Origin: Archangium violaceum
Lineage (GTDB): Bacteria; Myxococcota; Myxococcia; Myxococcales; Myxococcaceae
Assembly (NCBI RefSeq): GCF_016887565.1
Contig: NZ_CP069396.1
Span: 12,940,001-13,004,000 of the forward strand
Direction: 5' to 3'
Length of the DNA: 64,000 bases
Under the pieces are notes generated by a model that did not search any database, was not told the DNA's origin, and was given only the letters and a program-made list of their open reading frames with translations. Of the stretch, positions 55,313-63,609 are shown piece after piece; the stretch's first letter is position 1; the number at the start of each line of letters is the position of its first letter. The position numbers were made by a program, and so were the translations under genes.

Positions 55313-56737
55313 TCAGGGCGCTCGCACCGACACGCGCCAGTCCCGGCGCGTGCCGTCCCGCTTCCATACCAGCAAGTAGGTGGTTCCAGGCTTCAACGGC
55401 TCCAACCGCACCCGGTCATCGCCCAGGGGCCGTACCTCCACGAGATACGGGTCTCCCACCGCGACGCGCTTCATTCCGGGCACCTCGAGCTCGTGCCGCT
55501 CGCCCATCACCAGCGTGAGGGGCAGGGACTCCGGATGGGGCTCCGCCGTCTCCGTGACTTGTGACTCCCGCTTGCCCCACGTCACGAGGTCGGCTCCCGC
55601 GAACACCAGGCACACCGCGGCCACCAGCACCACCGGCCGCCAGCGCGGAGTGGGAGGCCGGGCCAGCGCCGCGAGCAGCTCGTCCATGGAGGGAAAGCGC
55701 GCCTCCGGCTCCAGGGACAGCCCGCGGTCGAGCGCCGCCCTCACGTGTCCCGGAAGACGGGGCCGCCGTGGCACCGGCACGCGCCGCCAGCGCGCCTCGT
55801 CCCGGGCACGGGCCTCGAAGGGACGCACGCCGTGGAGCGCCTCGTGGAGCGCCACGCAGAAGCTGAACTGGTCGCCCCGCGCGTCCACCTCGAGGCCGGC
55901 GAGCTGCTCGGGGGACATGTACGCGGGTGTGCCCGGCACCGCCCCCACCCGCGTGAGCGCCGACTCCTCCGGGTCTCCCAGCACCGCCCCCGGAGTCCCG
56001 CCCTCCTCGCGGGTGCCGTGGCGCACCAGCCCGAAGTCGGTGACGCGCGGCCGTCCGTCCGCGCCCACCAGCACGTTGGCCGGCTTGAAGTCCCGGTGCA
56101 CCAGCCCCGCCCGGTGCGCCGCCGCCAGCCCCTCGCCCGCCTGGAGGAAGAGGGCCAGCACCTCGCGCCAGGGCCGCTCGCGCTCCCGCAGCCAGCCCGC
56201 CAGCGTGGGTCCCTCCACCCGCTCCATCGCGAGGAAGACACGCCCCTCCTCCGTCCCCAGTTCGAAGAGGGGCAGCACGTTCGGGTGCGAGAGCCTCGCC
56301 ATGGCCTGGGCCTCGCGCACCAGCCGCGCCCGGCCCTCGTCCTCGCCCGTGCCCGCCCCGGGACGCAGCAGCTTCAACGCCACCGTGCGCCCCAGTGATG
56401 GATCCTTCGCCGCGTACACCACGCCCATTCCACCCGCGCCGAGCCGCGTCTCGATGACGTAGCGGCCGAGCCTGTCGCCCGGATTCAGCGCGGGCGACTC
56501 GGGATGCGCGGGCAGCGTGGGCGCGCCCGTGTCCAGGCGGGTGGGTGCGTTCGTGGACCCGGGCGAGGAGGACTCGGCCGCCACCGCCGCCACCAGGGCG
56601 CGGCACGCGGCGCAGTCGTCGAGATGGGGCTCCAGCTCCGGCACGTCTCCGAGGGACAGCGCGCCGGAGGCGAAACCCGCGAGCACGTTCTCGTCCGGGC
56701 ACCCGTCCGGCGCGCGGGGCTGCGATTGCGGAGACAT
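55313..56737 (-). CDS. Ser/Thr protein kinase with zinc-finger head and secretin-N-like tail
   Basis: A 474-residue kinase. Residues 38-45 form an anti-sigma-type zf-HC2 finger (HLDDCAAC). Residues ~91-370 are the kinase: RYVIETRLGAGGMGVVYAAK, Lys122, LVHRDFKPANVLVG (Asp216), TDFGLVRHG, GTPAYMSPEQLAG. A membrane helix is at ~395-415. The C-terminal ~55 residues (HELEVPGMKRVAVGDPYLVE, VRLEPLKPGTTYLLVWKRDG) match the pilus-assembly/secretin N-terminal domain that also forms the next gene upstream (56791-57123). That is an unusual fusion. The start at 56737 has GAGGA upstream. Confidence 0.88.
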   Translation of the reverse strand: MSPQSQPRAPDGCPDENVLAGFASGALSLGDVPELEPHLDDCAACRALVAAVAAESSSPGSTNAPTRLDTGAPTLPAHPESPALNPGDRLGRYVIETRLGAGGMGVVYAAKDPSLGRTVALKLLRPGAGTGEDEGRARLVREAQAMARLSHPNVLPLFELGTEEGRVFLAMERVEGPTLAGWLRERERPWREVLALFLQAGEGLAAAHRAGLVHRDFKPANVLVGADGRPRVTDFGLVRHGTREEGGTPGAVLGDPEESALTRVGAVPGTPAYMSPEQLAGLEVDARGDQFSFCVALHEALHGVRPFEARARDEARWRRVPVPRRPRLPGHVRAALDRGLSLEPEARFPSMDELLAALARPPTPRWRPVVLVAAVCLVFAGADLVTWGKRESQVTETAEPHPESLPLTLVMGERHELEVPGMKRVAVGDPYLVEVRPLGDDRVRLEPLKPGTTYLLVWKRDGTRRDWRVSVRAP

Positions 56738-56790
56738 CGCGGGCAATCCTCGCACGCTCGCACCGGGACGGGAAACCACCGGGGCCAGGC

Positions 56791-57123
56791 TCAGCCCTGG
56801 GTGACGATCCGGTACGCCTTGCGCGCACCGTCCTTCGTCCACACGAGCAGGGTCGTCTCCCCCTTCTTGCTCCCGGTGAGACGGATGATCCTGTCGTCGG
56901 GGCCCTCGAAGGTGACCTCGGCCACCTCCGGGTCTCCGATCGCCACACGGACGAGGTTCTTCACCTCCAGGGTCTGTCCCTCGCCCTTCATCAGGGTGAT
57001 CGTCTTCTCGACCTTGTCCTGGGCCGAGGCGGGCGCTGGTGGCTGCTCCGACGCGCCGACCCCCGAGCCGAACAGCGTCACCGTCAGGACCACGGCCACT
57101 CCGACCATCTTCTTCGCGTACAT
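56791..57123 (-). CDS. Secreted secretin-N-like (T2SS/T3SS pilus N-domain) protein
   Basis: A 110-residue exported protein: a signal peptide at residues 1-24 (VGVAVVLTVTLFGSGVGA) and one domain, TITLMKGEGQTLEVKNLVRV, AIGDPEVAEVTFEGPDDRII, TGSKKGETTLLVWTKDG, of the type found at the N-terminus of CpaC/RcpA secretins. It is encoded 53 nt upstream of the kinase whose tail carries the same domain, so the two are co-transcribed and may share a ligand. Confidence 0.82.
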   Translation of the reverse strand: MYAKKMVGVAVVLTVTLFGSGVGASEQPPAPASAQDKVEKTITLMKGEGQTLEVKNLVRVAIGDPEVAEVTFEGPDDRIIRLTGSKKGETTLLVWTKDGARKAYRIVTQG

Positions 57124-57220
57124 GGGTGTCTCCCTTTTTCGACCTCTGCCCGGGTGACACCGGTGGCCGCGCGGTGTTGCACGGCGGCGCGAAAAAAGTG
57201 CGGGCCCCTCTCGAAGAGTC

Positions 57221-58381
57221 CTATCGGAGGAGCCTCGGACTGCACCCCCACAGCGTCATGTCCTCGGAGACCGTGCTGCACTCCCAGTCCTCGCCGCAGG
57301 AGTCGAGGTCCCTGGGGTCACACCGGCGGTAACAGGTGCTGACGGTGGGACTTCCCACGCCACAGACCTGGCCCTCGGGGCAGCTGTCCGAGCGAAGCGG
57401 GTTGCAGAGAGGCGCGCACCAGAAGACTCCACGACCCCGAAGCAGGTTGACGTTGCAGCGCTCTCCCTGGGGACACGGTGTCTCGGGACAGACGCCCCAG
57501 ACCTCCGCGAGACATTGGTAGCGCGTCCCCCCGAGCTGCTTGCACCGCTGCCCCTGGGGACACCCGAGCGCGCGGCAGTCCGGGAGACAACCCGGTCCCT
57601 CCAGACTGTCGTCCTCGCAGCTGAACCCCTGGGGGCAGCTCTCGGGAGCATCGAGACGGCAGGGCGTGCCACACATTCCGCGGACACACACCAGTCCCTC
57701 CCGGCAGGAGCCCAGGGGAGAGATGGGCATGGAGTCACAAGGCTCGCCCTCGCGTCGGAGTCCTTCGGGCACGCAACGGCGGATGGGCGTGCCTCCCGTG
57801 GTTCCAGTGTCGACGCGGCGGCACACAGAGCCGGGGAAGCAGTGGGCATCCACCTCGCACTCGGAAGCCATGCATTCGAGGCGGCGTGTCTGACGGTTGG
57901 GCACGCACCCCCGGCCCGGCGGGCAGTCCCCATCCGTGCGGCAATCCCCGCAGGAATAGACCCCCCCGTCGCGTGTGCAGCGCAGCCCGGAAGCCGGAAG
58001 CCCGTCCGCCGAGAGCTCCGCGGAGGGCAGCGGCAGGCTCACGGAGATCGATGACTCCCGAGAACCGAGCTCCAGGCGGGTGGCGTCACGCAATCGCGAT
58101 GGGTCCGCCTGTGTCCACGTGCCCGTCGTGGATGGCGATGCGGAGGCGGATGAGAACCCCCCTACCGGCAACTCGCCGTCAGCCCGCGCACTCGCGACCG
58201 CTCCCGAGGGCTCCACACGTGTGGAGTCAGCTCCGAGGCCATCCCCTGGCTCGGGAAGGGCGACGGGCCCCATCGAACTGGAGAAGGACCAGGACATCAG
58301 TCCCATCATCCCCACGACGGCAACGGTCGCCAGGAGCACGAGCACCCGCTGTACGCCCTCATGACGAGGTGAGCGCCGCAC
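57221..58381 (-). CDS. Membrane-anchored cysteine-rich protein
   Basis: A 386-residue protein. Residues ~10-34 form a signal-anchor (VQRVLVLLATVAVVGMMGLM). A ~110-residue low-complexity Ser/Pro stretch follows. The last ~250 residues hold about 30 cysteines in repeated CxxDxDCPPGxxC-like units (CGDCRTDGDCPPGRGCVPNR, SESCPQGFSCEDD-type blocks, GCPQGQRC, SCPEGQVCG), a disulfide-rich layout common in large myxobacterial secreted proteins. It is probably a surface-exposed binding protein; no family name is assigned. The start is GTG at 58381, with a weak ribosome site. Confidence 0.75.
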   Translation of the reverse strand: MRRSPRHEGVQRVLVLLATVAVVGMMGLMSWSFSSSMGPVALPEPGDGLGADSTRVEPSGAVASARADGELPVGGFSSASASPSTTGTWTQADPSRLRDATRLELGSRESSISVSLPLPSAELSADGLPASGLRCTRDGGVYSCGDCRTDGDCPPGRGCVPNRQTRRLECMASECEVDAHCFPGSVCRRVDTGTTGGTPIRRCVPEGLRREGEPCDSMPISPLGSCREGLVCVRGMCGTPCRLDAPESCPQGFSCEDDSLEGPGCLPDCRALGCPQGQRCKQLGGTRYQCLAEVWGVCPETPCPQGERCNVNLLRGRGVFWCAPLCNPLRSDSCPEGQVCGVGSPTVSTCYRRCDPRDLDSCGEDWECSTVSEDMTLWGCSPRLLR

Positions 58382-58555
58382 GTTCGTCTCGCGATGAGCG
58401 CTGGCTGCTAACGGTCACAGGGAACGATGCTGCAGCACATCATGTTCCTGTTCTTCATGACCTGCACCCCCCGTCAGCGCTGCCCTTCATTGTGAAGAGG
58501 CGACTCCGACTCCGTCCATCGACCGCCCCTCGGACTGTCGGGTGAAGGGCACTCC

Positions 58556-59452
58556 TCACTTCGCGCTGGCGAGGAGCGCGGAAAGACTCTCATCGAGCTG
58601 AGCGGGCACATCGCGCAGGAGGCTGTTCAGCTCACCCGAGGAGAGCCGGAGGCGCTCGGCCAGGCGGGCGCGGGTGCCGACGAGCACCTCCTCGCGGGCG
58701 TGGGCCAACCAGCGCGAGACGGTGGACTTGTGCGCGCGGTACAGCGTGCCGATGCGCTCCAGCGCGAGCCCCTCCACCAGGTGGAGCCGGAGCACGGTGC
58801 GCTCGCGCGAGGGCAGGGCCGCGAGGGACTCGGCGAGCGCGGCCTGGAAGTCGGCCCGGTGGCGCTGGCGGAGGAGCTCCAGCTCGGGGTCGCTGTTGGG
58901 GAGGGTGGCCTCGGCGAGCGCCTCCTCCTCGGCGTGGGCCTGACGCCGGGCCGAGCGCCGCAGGTTGAGCGCCATGCGGACGGCGGCGGCGCGCAGCCAC
59001 GCCGCGAGCGGACCCTGGCCCTGGTAGTCGGCCATGCGGGGCGGGCGACCTCCCTCCGAGGTGAAGAGCTTCTCGCGCAGCAACTGGCACACCTCGGAGG
59101 CGGCATCCGCGCTCGCGTCCACGCGGGCCACGGCGGCGGCCACCTTCGGGAAGAAGTGCGCCTCCACGAGCCCATGCGCGACGGCGTCCCCCCGCACGCA
59201 GGCACAGGCGAGGAAGAGATCCGCCGCGTGGATGGCGCGCAGGGTGCGCTCGGGTTCGGCGCTCGGCGGAAGACGCTCGGCCAGGTGGCGGAGGAAGACG
59301 GCCTCGTCGAGCCGCACCTGGGGCCATGCCCCCCGGGCGGAGGCGAGCAGCTCCGCGAGCACCGTCTCCAGCGCGGGCAGCTCCGCGTACACCCGGGACT
59401 CTGATCGCAGATGAGGGGCGAGGAAGCGGGCGAGCGGTGGGTGAGGAAGCAT
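58556..59452 (-). CDS. Sigma-70-like transcription factor, myxobacterial type
   Basis: A 298-residue protein with a sigma-like C-terminal half: MADYQGQGPLAAWLRAAAVR, MALNLRRSARRQ (region 2-like) and ALPSRERTVLRLHLVEGLAL, ERIGTLYRAHKSTVSRWLAH, AREEVL (region 4 HTH). The N-terminal ~130 residues are helical, Ala-rich and not sigma-like. Such factors often pair with Ser/Thr kinases in myxobacteria, and a kinase lies 2 kb away. The ATG at 59452 opens MLPHPPLARFLAPHL; the longer open frame upstream is not coding. Confidence 0.8.
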   Translation of the reverse strand: MLPHPPLARFLAPHLRSESRVYAELPALETVLAELLASARGAWPQVRLDEAVFLRHLAERLPPSAEPERTLRAIHAADLFLACACVRGDAVAHGLVEAHFFPKVAAAVARVDASADAASEVCQLLREKLFTSEGGRPPRMADYQGQGPLAAWLRAAAVRMALNLRRSARRQAHAEEEALAEATLPNSDPELELLRQRHRADFQAALAESLAALPSRERTVLRLHLVEGLALERIGTLYRAHKSTVSRWLAHAREEVLVGTRARLAERLRLSSGELNSLLRDVPAQLDESLSALLASAK

Positions 59453-59671
59453 GGGCTCTGACTCGGGAGGGATTACAGCATGCGAGCGGGGCTCCCGGCC
59501 TTTCTTACAGGGACTGGGAGAACGTGGTGAGCGGGGAGCCAGCGAAATCCCTCTCGAAGCGCCGGGTTGGGGAGCGCGTTGCCCATTCCGATGCCCGGCA
59601 CAGCCCATGCTTGTACCCCGGGGGACAGGGTGGGCGGGGACGGAGCTCGTGCGCGGCTGTTGGGGGTGGAG

Positions 59672-60331
59672 ATGGGGGTGAGGGAGTTGAAGGAAGAGGC
59701 GCTGGACCTCTACACGCGGCGGAAGTTCGCCGAGTGCGCGCGCACGTACGGGAAGCTGCTCGAGCTGGAACCGAGGGACCCGCACTTGTACGTGCGCCAC
59801 GCGGAGGCCTGGCGGCGCGCGGGAGACAAGGGGAGGGCGATCGCCTCGTACCGGACGGCGGCGGAGCTGTTGTTGCAGCTGGGATGCGAGGCCCGGGCGA
59901 GGGCGGCGCTGAAGGTGGCGCTGGAGTTGGATCCGCGGGACACGGAGGTGGCGCGAGCGCTGGCGCAGCTGTCGCCCACCTACGCGCCGCGCCGCGAGGA
60001 GGTGCCGGGCGCGAGTGCGGAGCCGCGGAGCAGGCCGCCCTCGAGGATTCCTGAGCACCAGAGGGAGCAGGTGGAGCTGCACACGAGGCAGGCGAACGTC
60101 CCGGGGAGACTGGCACTGCCACCGGTGCCGGCCGCGCCCGCGGCGCCACTGCCCTCGCCGGCGGAGGTGCGCAGGCTGTCGGGGAACACGCTGGCGGTGA
60201 GGTCGGCACCTGGGACGAGGTGGCTGGTGGTGTCCTCGCGCACGCCGCTGACGGCCTACGAGGTGGACGAGCTGGAGCGGGTGAGGGCGAGAGAGTTCAC
60301 GCTGGAAATCACGGAGTCCCCCGAGGTCTGA
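59672..60331 (+). CDS. TPR-like small scaffold protein
   Basis: A 219-residue protein. Residues 1-95 form two to three TPR-like helix pairs (EALDLYTRRKFAECARTYGK, LLELEPRDPHLYVRHAEAWR, RAALKVALELDPRD). A Pro/Arg-rich linker follows, and then a ~60-residue C-terminal part (VRRLSGNTLAVRSAPGTRWL, TPLTAYEVDELERVRAREFT). No enzyme motif or export signal is seen. It is divergent from the sigma-like gene. The start at 59672 is chosen for the TPR onset; ribosome sites are weak. Confidence 0.7.
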   Translation: MGVRELKEEALDLYTRRKFAECARTYGKLLELEPRDPHLYVRHAEAWRRAGDKGRAIASYRTAAELLLQLGCEARARAALKVALELDPRDTEVARALAQLSPTYAPRREEVPGASAEPRSRPPSRIPEHQREQVELHTRQANVPGRLALPPVPAAPAAPLPSPAEVRRLSGNTLAVRSAPGTRWLVVSSRTPLTAYEVDELERVRAREFTLEITESPEV

Positions 60332-60332
60332 A

Positions 60333-60442
60333 CCTCCCCTCTCCCTTCGGGAGAGGGACGGGGTGAGGGTATCAAGACCTCCGGGTTTGACTCCGTGTAT
60401 GCCCCCTCTCCCCCTGGGAGAGGGCTGGGGTGAGGGTCTTCC
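60333..60442. repeat. BIME-like double palindrome, copy A
   Basis: Two related palindromic half-units (CCTCTCCC-TTC-GGGAGAGG then GACGGGGTGAGGGT; and CCCTCTCCCCC-TGGGAGAGGG then CTGGGGTGAGGGTCTTC) are joined by a conserved spacer containing GGGTTTGACTCCGTGTATG. Copy B at 62511-62622 is nearly identical in order and spacer. It starts 1 nt after the TPR-like gene stop and probably also ends transcription. It accounts for part of the 328-bp gap up to 60660. Confidence 0.85.
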
Positions 60443-60602
60443 GCCCGAGTCACCCGATCCGAAACGAACGCGCCAGCCCGTGGAAAAACGACCCGAGTCC
60501 CGAACTACGGCACCGGGCCAGAGCGGAGCGCTGGCGGCACCATCCACGACGAGTCCCAAGTCACGAGAGTCCCGGGGGGATCCTCTCCACTCACGCGAGG
60601 AG

Positions 60603-60641
60603 AAGACCCTCACCCCGACCCTCTCCCAGAGGGAGAGGGAG
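60603..60641. repeat. BIME-like half-unit, inverse orientation
   Basis: A single half-unit reading GACCCTCACCCC, then CCCTCTCCC-AGA-GGGAGAGGG, in the opposite orientation to copy A 160 bp away. With copy A it gives the outward-facing ends of a small composite element. The 160 bp between them (60443-60602) hold no gene I can support. Confidence 0.75.
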
Positions 60642-60659
60642 CCTACGACCGCCCAGGAC

Positions 60660-60956
60660 TCAGAGGGCGGCGGAGCACTGCTGAGCCTGCTCGGTGGAGG
60701 AGTCGGGCTCGAGGGAGAAGAGCTGCTGGGCGGTGGAGGCGTTCTGCTCGGAGGAGACAGGAGCCTGGGCCATGGCCTCGCAGTGTTCGCTCTTTCGCTT
60801 GGGGTGGCAGTGGCGGATGCCGTAGACGTGGTGGCAGCCGCAGGCATCCACGCGTTTCTTGGCACAGATGGCCGGGTTGAACACCGGAGCCGTCTTCACC
60901 TCGACGGGTCCCGCATTGACGGTTACAGCCACCAGCAGCGCTCCGAGAATCCCCAT
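60660..60956 (-). CDS. Small secreted Cys/His-rich protein
   Basis: A 98-residue protein: a short signal peptide (MGILGALLVAVTVNAG) and a mature part with four Cys and four His clustered in ICAKKRVDACGCHHVYGIRH and CHPKRKSEHC, then a Ser/Gln-rich tail. The cluster could bind a metal or form disulfides. There is no family match. The ATG at 60956 has AAGGGGG upstream; a GTG one codon earlier is possible. It is divergent from rtcB. Confidence 0.6.
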   Translation of the reverse strand: MGILGALLVAVTVNAGPVEVKTAPVFNPAICAKKRVDACGCHHVYGIRHCHPKRKSEHCEAMAQAPVSSEQNASTAQQLFSLEPDSSTEQAQQCSAAL

Positions 60957-61153
60957 CACCCAGCCCCCTTGAAGCTCCGCGAGTAGAAATGGGAATTCTT
61001 CAGTGAAGGGGCAACTGCGGGATCACGCCAGTGGACATCCGCGGCACATCAGCCGTTGACCGATCGCACGAAGGGACGCCCGCTCTGTTCGTCAGCATCC
61101 AGAGGACGCATCCGTCGCTGCCAGCGGTTGAACCGACCGAGGGGACAAACGCC

Positions 61154-62506
61154 ATGAGCTGGACGCAAAGGTTGGAGAAGGTCGCGGAGGGGCACTACGT
61201 CCTGCCGAAGACCAAGACGATGAGGGTGGATGCCCACCTGTTCCTGTCGGACAAGCTGCTATGGGGCGAGGGCCCCGAGCTGCCGGGTCTGGAGGAGGGC
61301 GTGTTCGACCAGGTGGTGAACGCGGCGTCCTTCCCGGGGGTGACGCGGGTGGCGGTGACGCCGGACTGCCACGTGGGCTACGGGGTGCCGATTGGAACGG
61401 TGGTGGAGACGGAGGGAATCCTGCTCCCCACGGCGGCGGGCTACGACATCGGCTGCGGCATGGTGCAGCTCAAGACGACGCTGACGGCCGAGGACGTGGC
61501 GGACAAGGCGAAGCGCCGGCGGTGGATAGAAGAGGTGACGAGCCGGATCGCGGTGGGGGTGGGGGCGTCGCGGGTGCAGAAGCAGCGGCGCATCGACGCG
61601 CGCACGTTCGCCGAGGTGGTGCGCCACGGGGCCAAGGCGTTGGGCCGCAACGCGTCGGTGACGGAGCGCAACTTCATCCCGGTGGAGGACGACCGGGTGG
61701 ACATCCCCGAGCGGGCGTACGAGAAGAGGGATCAGCTGGGCAGCCTCGGGGGAGGCAACCACTTCACCGAGATGCAGGTGGACGAGGAAGGGCGCGTGTG
61801 GGTGATGTTGCACACGGGGAGCCGGGGCTTCGGGTGGAACATCGCGAAGCACTACTTCGTGGAGGGGGCGGCGGAGCTGGGGCTGAGCAAGCGCAGCGAG
61901 GACTTCATCTGGCTGGACGCGGGGAGCCGGCTGGGGAAGGAGTACTGGAACCTGCACAACATGGCGGCCAACTTCGCGGTGGCCAACCGGCTCATCATCG
62001 GAGAGGCGGTGTGCGCGGCGCTCGAGGACGTGTTCGGCGGGACGGCGGACATCTACTACGAGATTTCGCACAACCTCATCCAGAAGGAGTCGGGGAAGTT
62101 CGTGGCGCGCAAGGGGGCGACGCGGGCGTTTCCGGGAGGGCACCCGGGGCTCAAGGGCACGCCGTGGGAGAAGTCGGGCCACCCCATCCTGATTCCAGGC
62201 TCGATGGAGACGGGAAGCGCCATCCTGTTCGCGGAGAAGGGAGCCGAGCAGTCCATCTACTCGGTGAACCACGGGGCGGGACGACGACTGTCGCGAGGCG
62301 AAGCGCGACGTGTGCTGAACCAATCCGAGACGGACAAGCGGATGGCGAAGGCGGACATCCTGCTCAACACGAGGACGACGCCGCTGGACGAGTCGGGGCC
62401 CTGCTACAAGAACCTGGACGACGTGCTGGACACGGTGGAGATGGCGGGGCTGGCGAAGGTGGTGCACCGCCTCAAACCAATCGCCTGCATCAAGGGAGCG
62501 GACTGA
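61154..62506 (+). CDS. rtcB: RNA-splicing ligase RtcB
   Basis: A 450-residue RtcB ligase that joins 2',3'-cyclic-phosphate or 3'-phosphate RNA ends to 5'-OH ends using GTP and Mn2+. Core motifs: VAVTPDCHVGYGVPIGTVV, TAAGYDIGCGMVQLKTTL, QLGSLGGGNHFTEMQVDE, VMLHTGSRGFGWNIAKHYF, and the guanylated His in SVNHGAGRRLSRGEARR. Length and order fit the family. The ATG at 61154 opens MSWTQRLEKVAEGHYVLPK; the ribosome site is weak. No rtcA or RtcR activator is beside it, unlike the enterobacterial operon. The stop is followed within 5 nt by BIME-like copy B. Confidence 0.95.
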   Translation: MSWTQRLEKVAEGHYVLPKTKTMRVDAHLFLSDKLLWGEGPELPGLEEGVFDQVVNAASFPGVTRVAVTPDCHVGYGVPIGTVVETEGILLPTAAGYDIGCGMVQLKTTLTAEDVADKAKRRRWIEEVTSRIAVGVGASRVQKQRRIDARTFAEVVRHGAKALGRNASVTERNFIPVEDDRVDIPERAYEKRDQLGSLGGGNHFTEMQVDEEGRVWVMLHTGSRGFGWNIAKHYFVEGAAELGLSKRSEDFIWLDAGSRLGKEYWNLHNMAANFAVANRLIIGEAVCAALEDVFGGTADIYYEISHNLIQKESGKFVARKGATRAFPGGHPGLKGTPWEKSGHPILIPGSMETGSAILFAEKGAEQSIYSVNHGAGRRLSRGEARRVLNQSETDKRMAKADILLNTRTTPLDESGPCYKNLDDVLDTVEMAGLAKVVHRLKPIACIKGAD

Positions 62507-62510
62507 GCCC

Positions 62511-62622
62511 CCTCCCCTCTCCCTCCGGGAGAGGGACGGGGTGAGGGTACCCGGCGCCCTCGGGTTTGACTCCGTGTATGCCCCCTCTCCCCCTGGGAGA
62601 GGGCTGGGGTGAGGGTCTTCCC
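62511..62622. repeat. BIME-like double palindrome, copy B
   Basis: Same structure as 60333-60442: two palindromic half-units with a conserved GGGTTTGACTCCGTGTATG spacer, directly after the rtcB stop. A few substitutions separate the copies, mostly in the loop of the first palindrome and the 15 nt after it. Confidence 0.85.
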
Positions 62623-62664
62623 CACTCGTCACCCCAGTGGGCGCACGCTAAAGTATCCCCCGAA

Positions 62665-63600
62665 ATGACCGCGCCGTCGCCCGCCGCCCCGTCCCAATCG
62701 CCATCCCGCGAGGCCGACCTCGCACGAGCCGAGGCCGAGCAGGCCAGCCAGGAAGCCCGGCTGGCGGATCAGCTCAACCGAGCGGCGGCGGAATCGGAGA
62801 CCCTGTCCCACCGGCTCGCCGAGCTCCGGCAGCAGGTGTCGCAAGTACCCGCGGAGCGCCAGGGAGACGAGCACGTGCGGGGAGCGAGCGCGCGGCTGGA
62901 GTCGGCCTCGGTGCACACGGGGTCGACGGAGGACGCGCGAGAACGAGCACTCTCCGCGCGAAGCGAGGCGCTGGAGTCCCGGCGGCAGGCGGCGCAGGAG
63001 GTACAGGCGGCGCTGAAGACGCTGCAGCTGCTCAACACGCGGGCGCAGCAGGAGCTGGCGGAGGCGGAGGCGGGGCTGAAGCGCTCGGCGGAGGAAGCGG
63101 CGCGGGCGCAGCGCGAGCGGGAGGCGGCGGCCCGAGCGCAGCAACGCGAGCGCGAGCAGCGTGAGCGCGAGGCCACTCAGTCCCGGCAGGTGACGGTGCC
63201 GGCGCGGCAGGCGGCGGCGGTGGCGGCGGGGAACATCACGATTCCGGAGCCGAGGCCGCTGGGGGCGCGCACGTCGCGGGTGCGGATGCAGACGATGATC
63301 GATCTGCGAAGCGACTCGAACTTCTTCACGGGCTTCTCGACGAACATCAGCGAGGGGGGCGTCTTCGTGGCGACGGTGCAGACGGTGCCGCGAGGGACGA
63401 CGGTGGACGTGGACTTCACGCTGCCGGGGGGAAGACCCATCAAGGTGACGGGGGTGGTGCGCTGGACGCGGGAGGTGAACGACAAGACGCCCGAGCTGAT
63501 GCCGGGGCTGGGCGTACAGTTCTCGAACCTGCCGCCGGAGATCGCGGGCACCATCTCGGACTTCGTGGCCACGCGAGAGCCACTGTTCTTCCCGGACTGA
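62665..63600 (+). CDS. PilZ-domain protein (TIGR02266 type) with coiled coil
   Basis: A 311-residue protein. Residues ~15-190 are a long Ala/Glu/Arg-rich coiled coil (EADLARAEAEQASQEARLAD, REREQREREATQ). The C-terminal ~100 residues are a PilZ-like domain of the Myxococcus TIGR02266 type: RVRMQTMIDLRSDSNFFTGF, STNISEGGVFVATVQTVPRG, PIKVTGVVRWTREVND, MPGLGVQFSNLPPE. Classical PilZ c-di-GMP motifs are RxxxR and D/NxSxxG; NISEGG matches the second, while the first is only partly present, so nucleotide binding is uncertain. The role may be motility or surface control. Confidence 0.85.
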   Translation: MTAPSPAAPSQSPSREADLARAEAEQASQEARLADQLNRAAAESETLSHRLAELRQQVSQVPAERQGDEHVRGASARLESASVHTGSTEDARERALSARSEALESRRQAAQEVQAALKTLQLLNTRAQQELAEAEAGLKRSAEEAARAQREREAAARAQQREREQREREATQSRQVTVPARQAAAVAAGNITIPEPRPLGARTSRVRMQTMIDLRSDSNFFTGFSTNISEGGVFVATVQTVPRGTTVDVDFTLPGGRPIKVTGVVRWTREVNDKTPELMPGLGVQFSNLPPEIAGTISDFVATREPLFFPD

Positions 63601-63609
63601 GCCCCTGAC

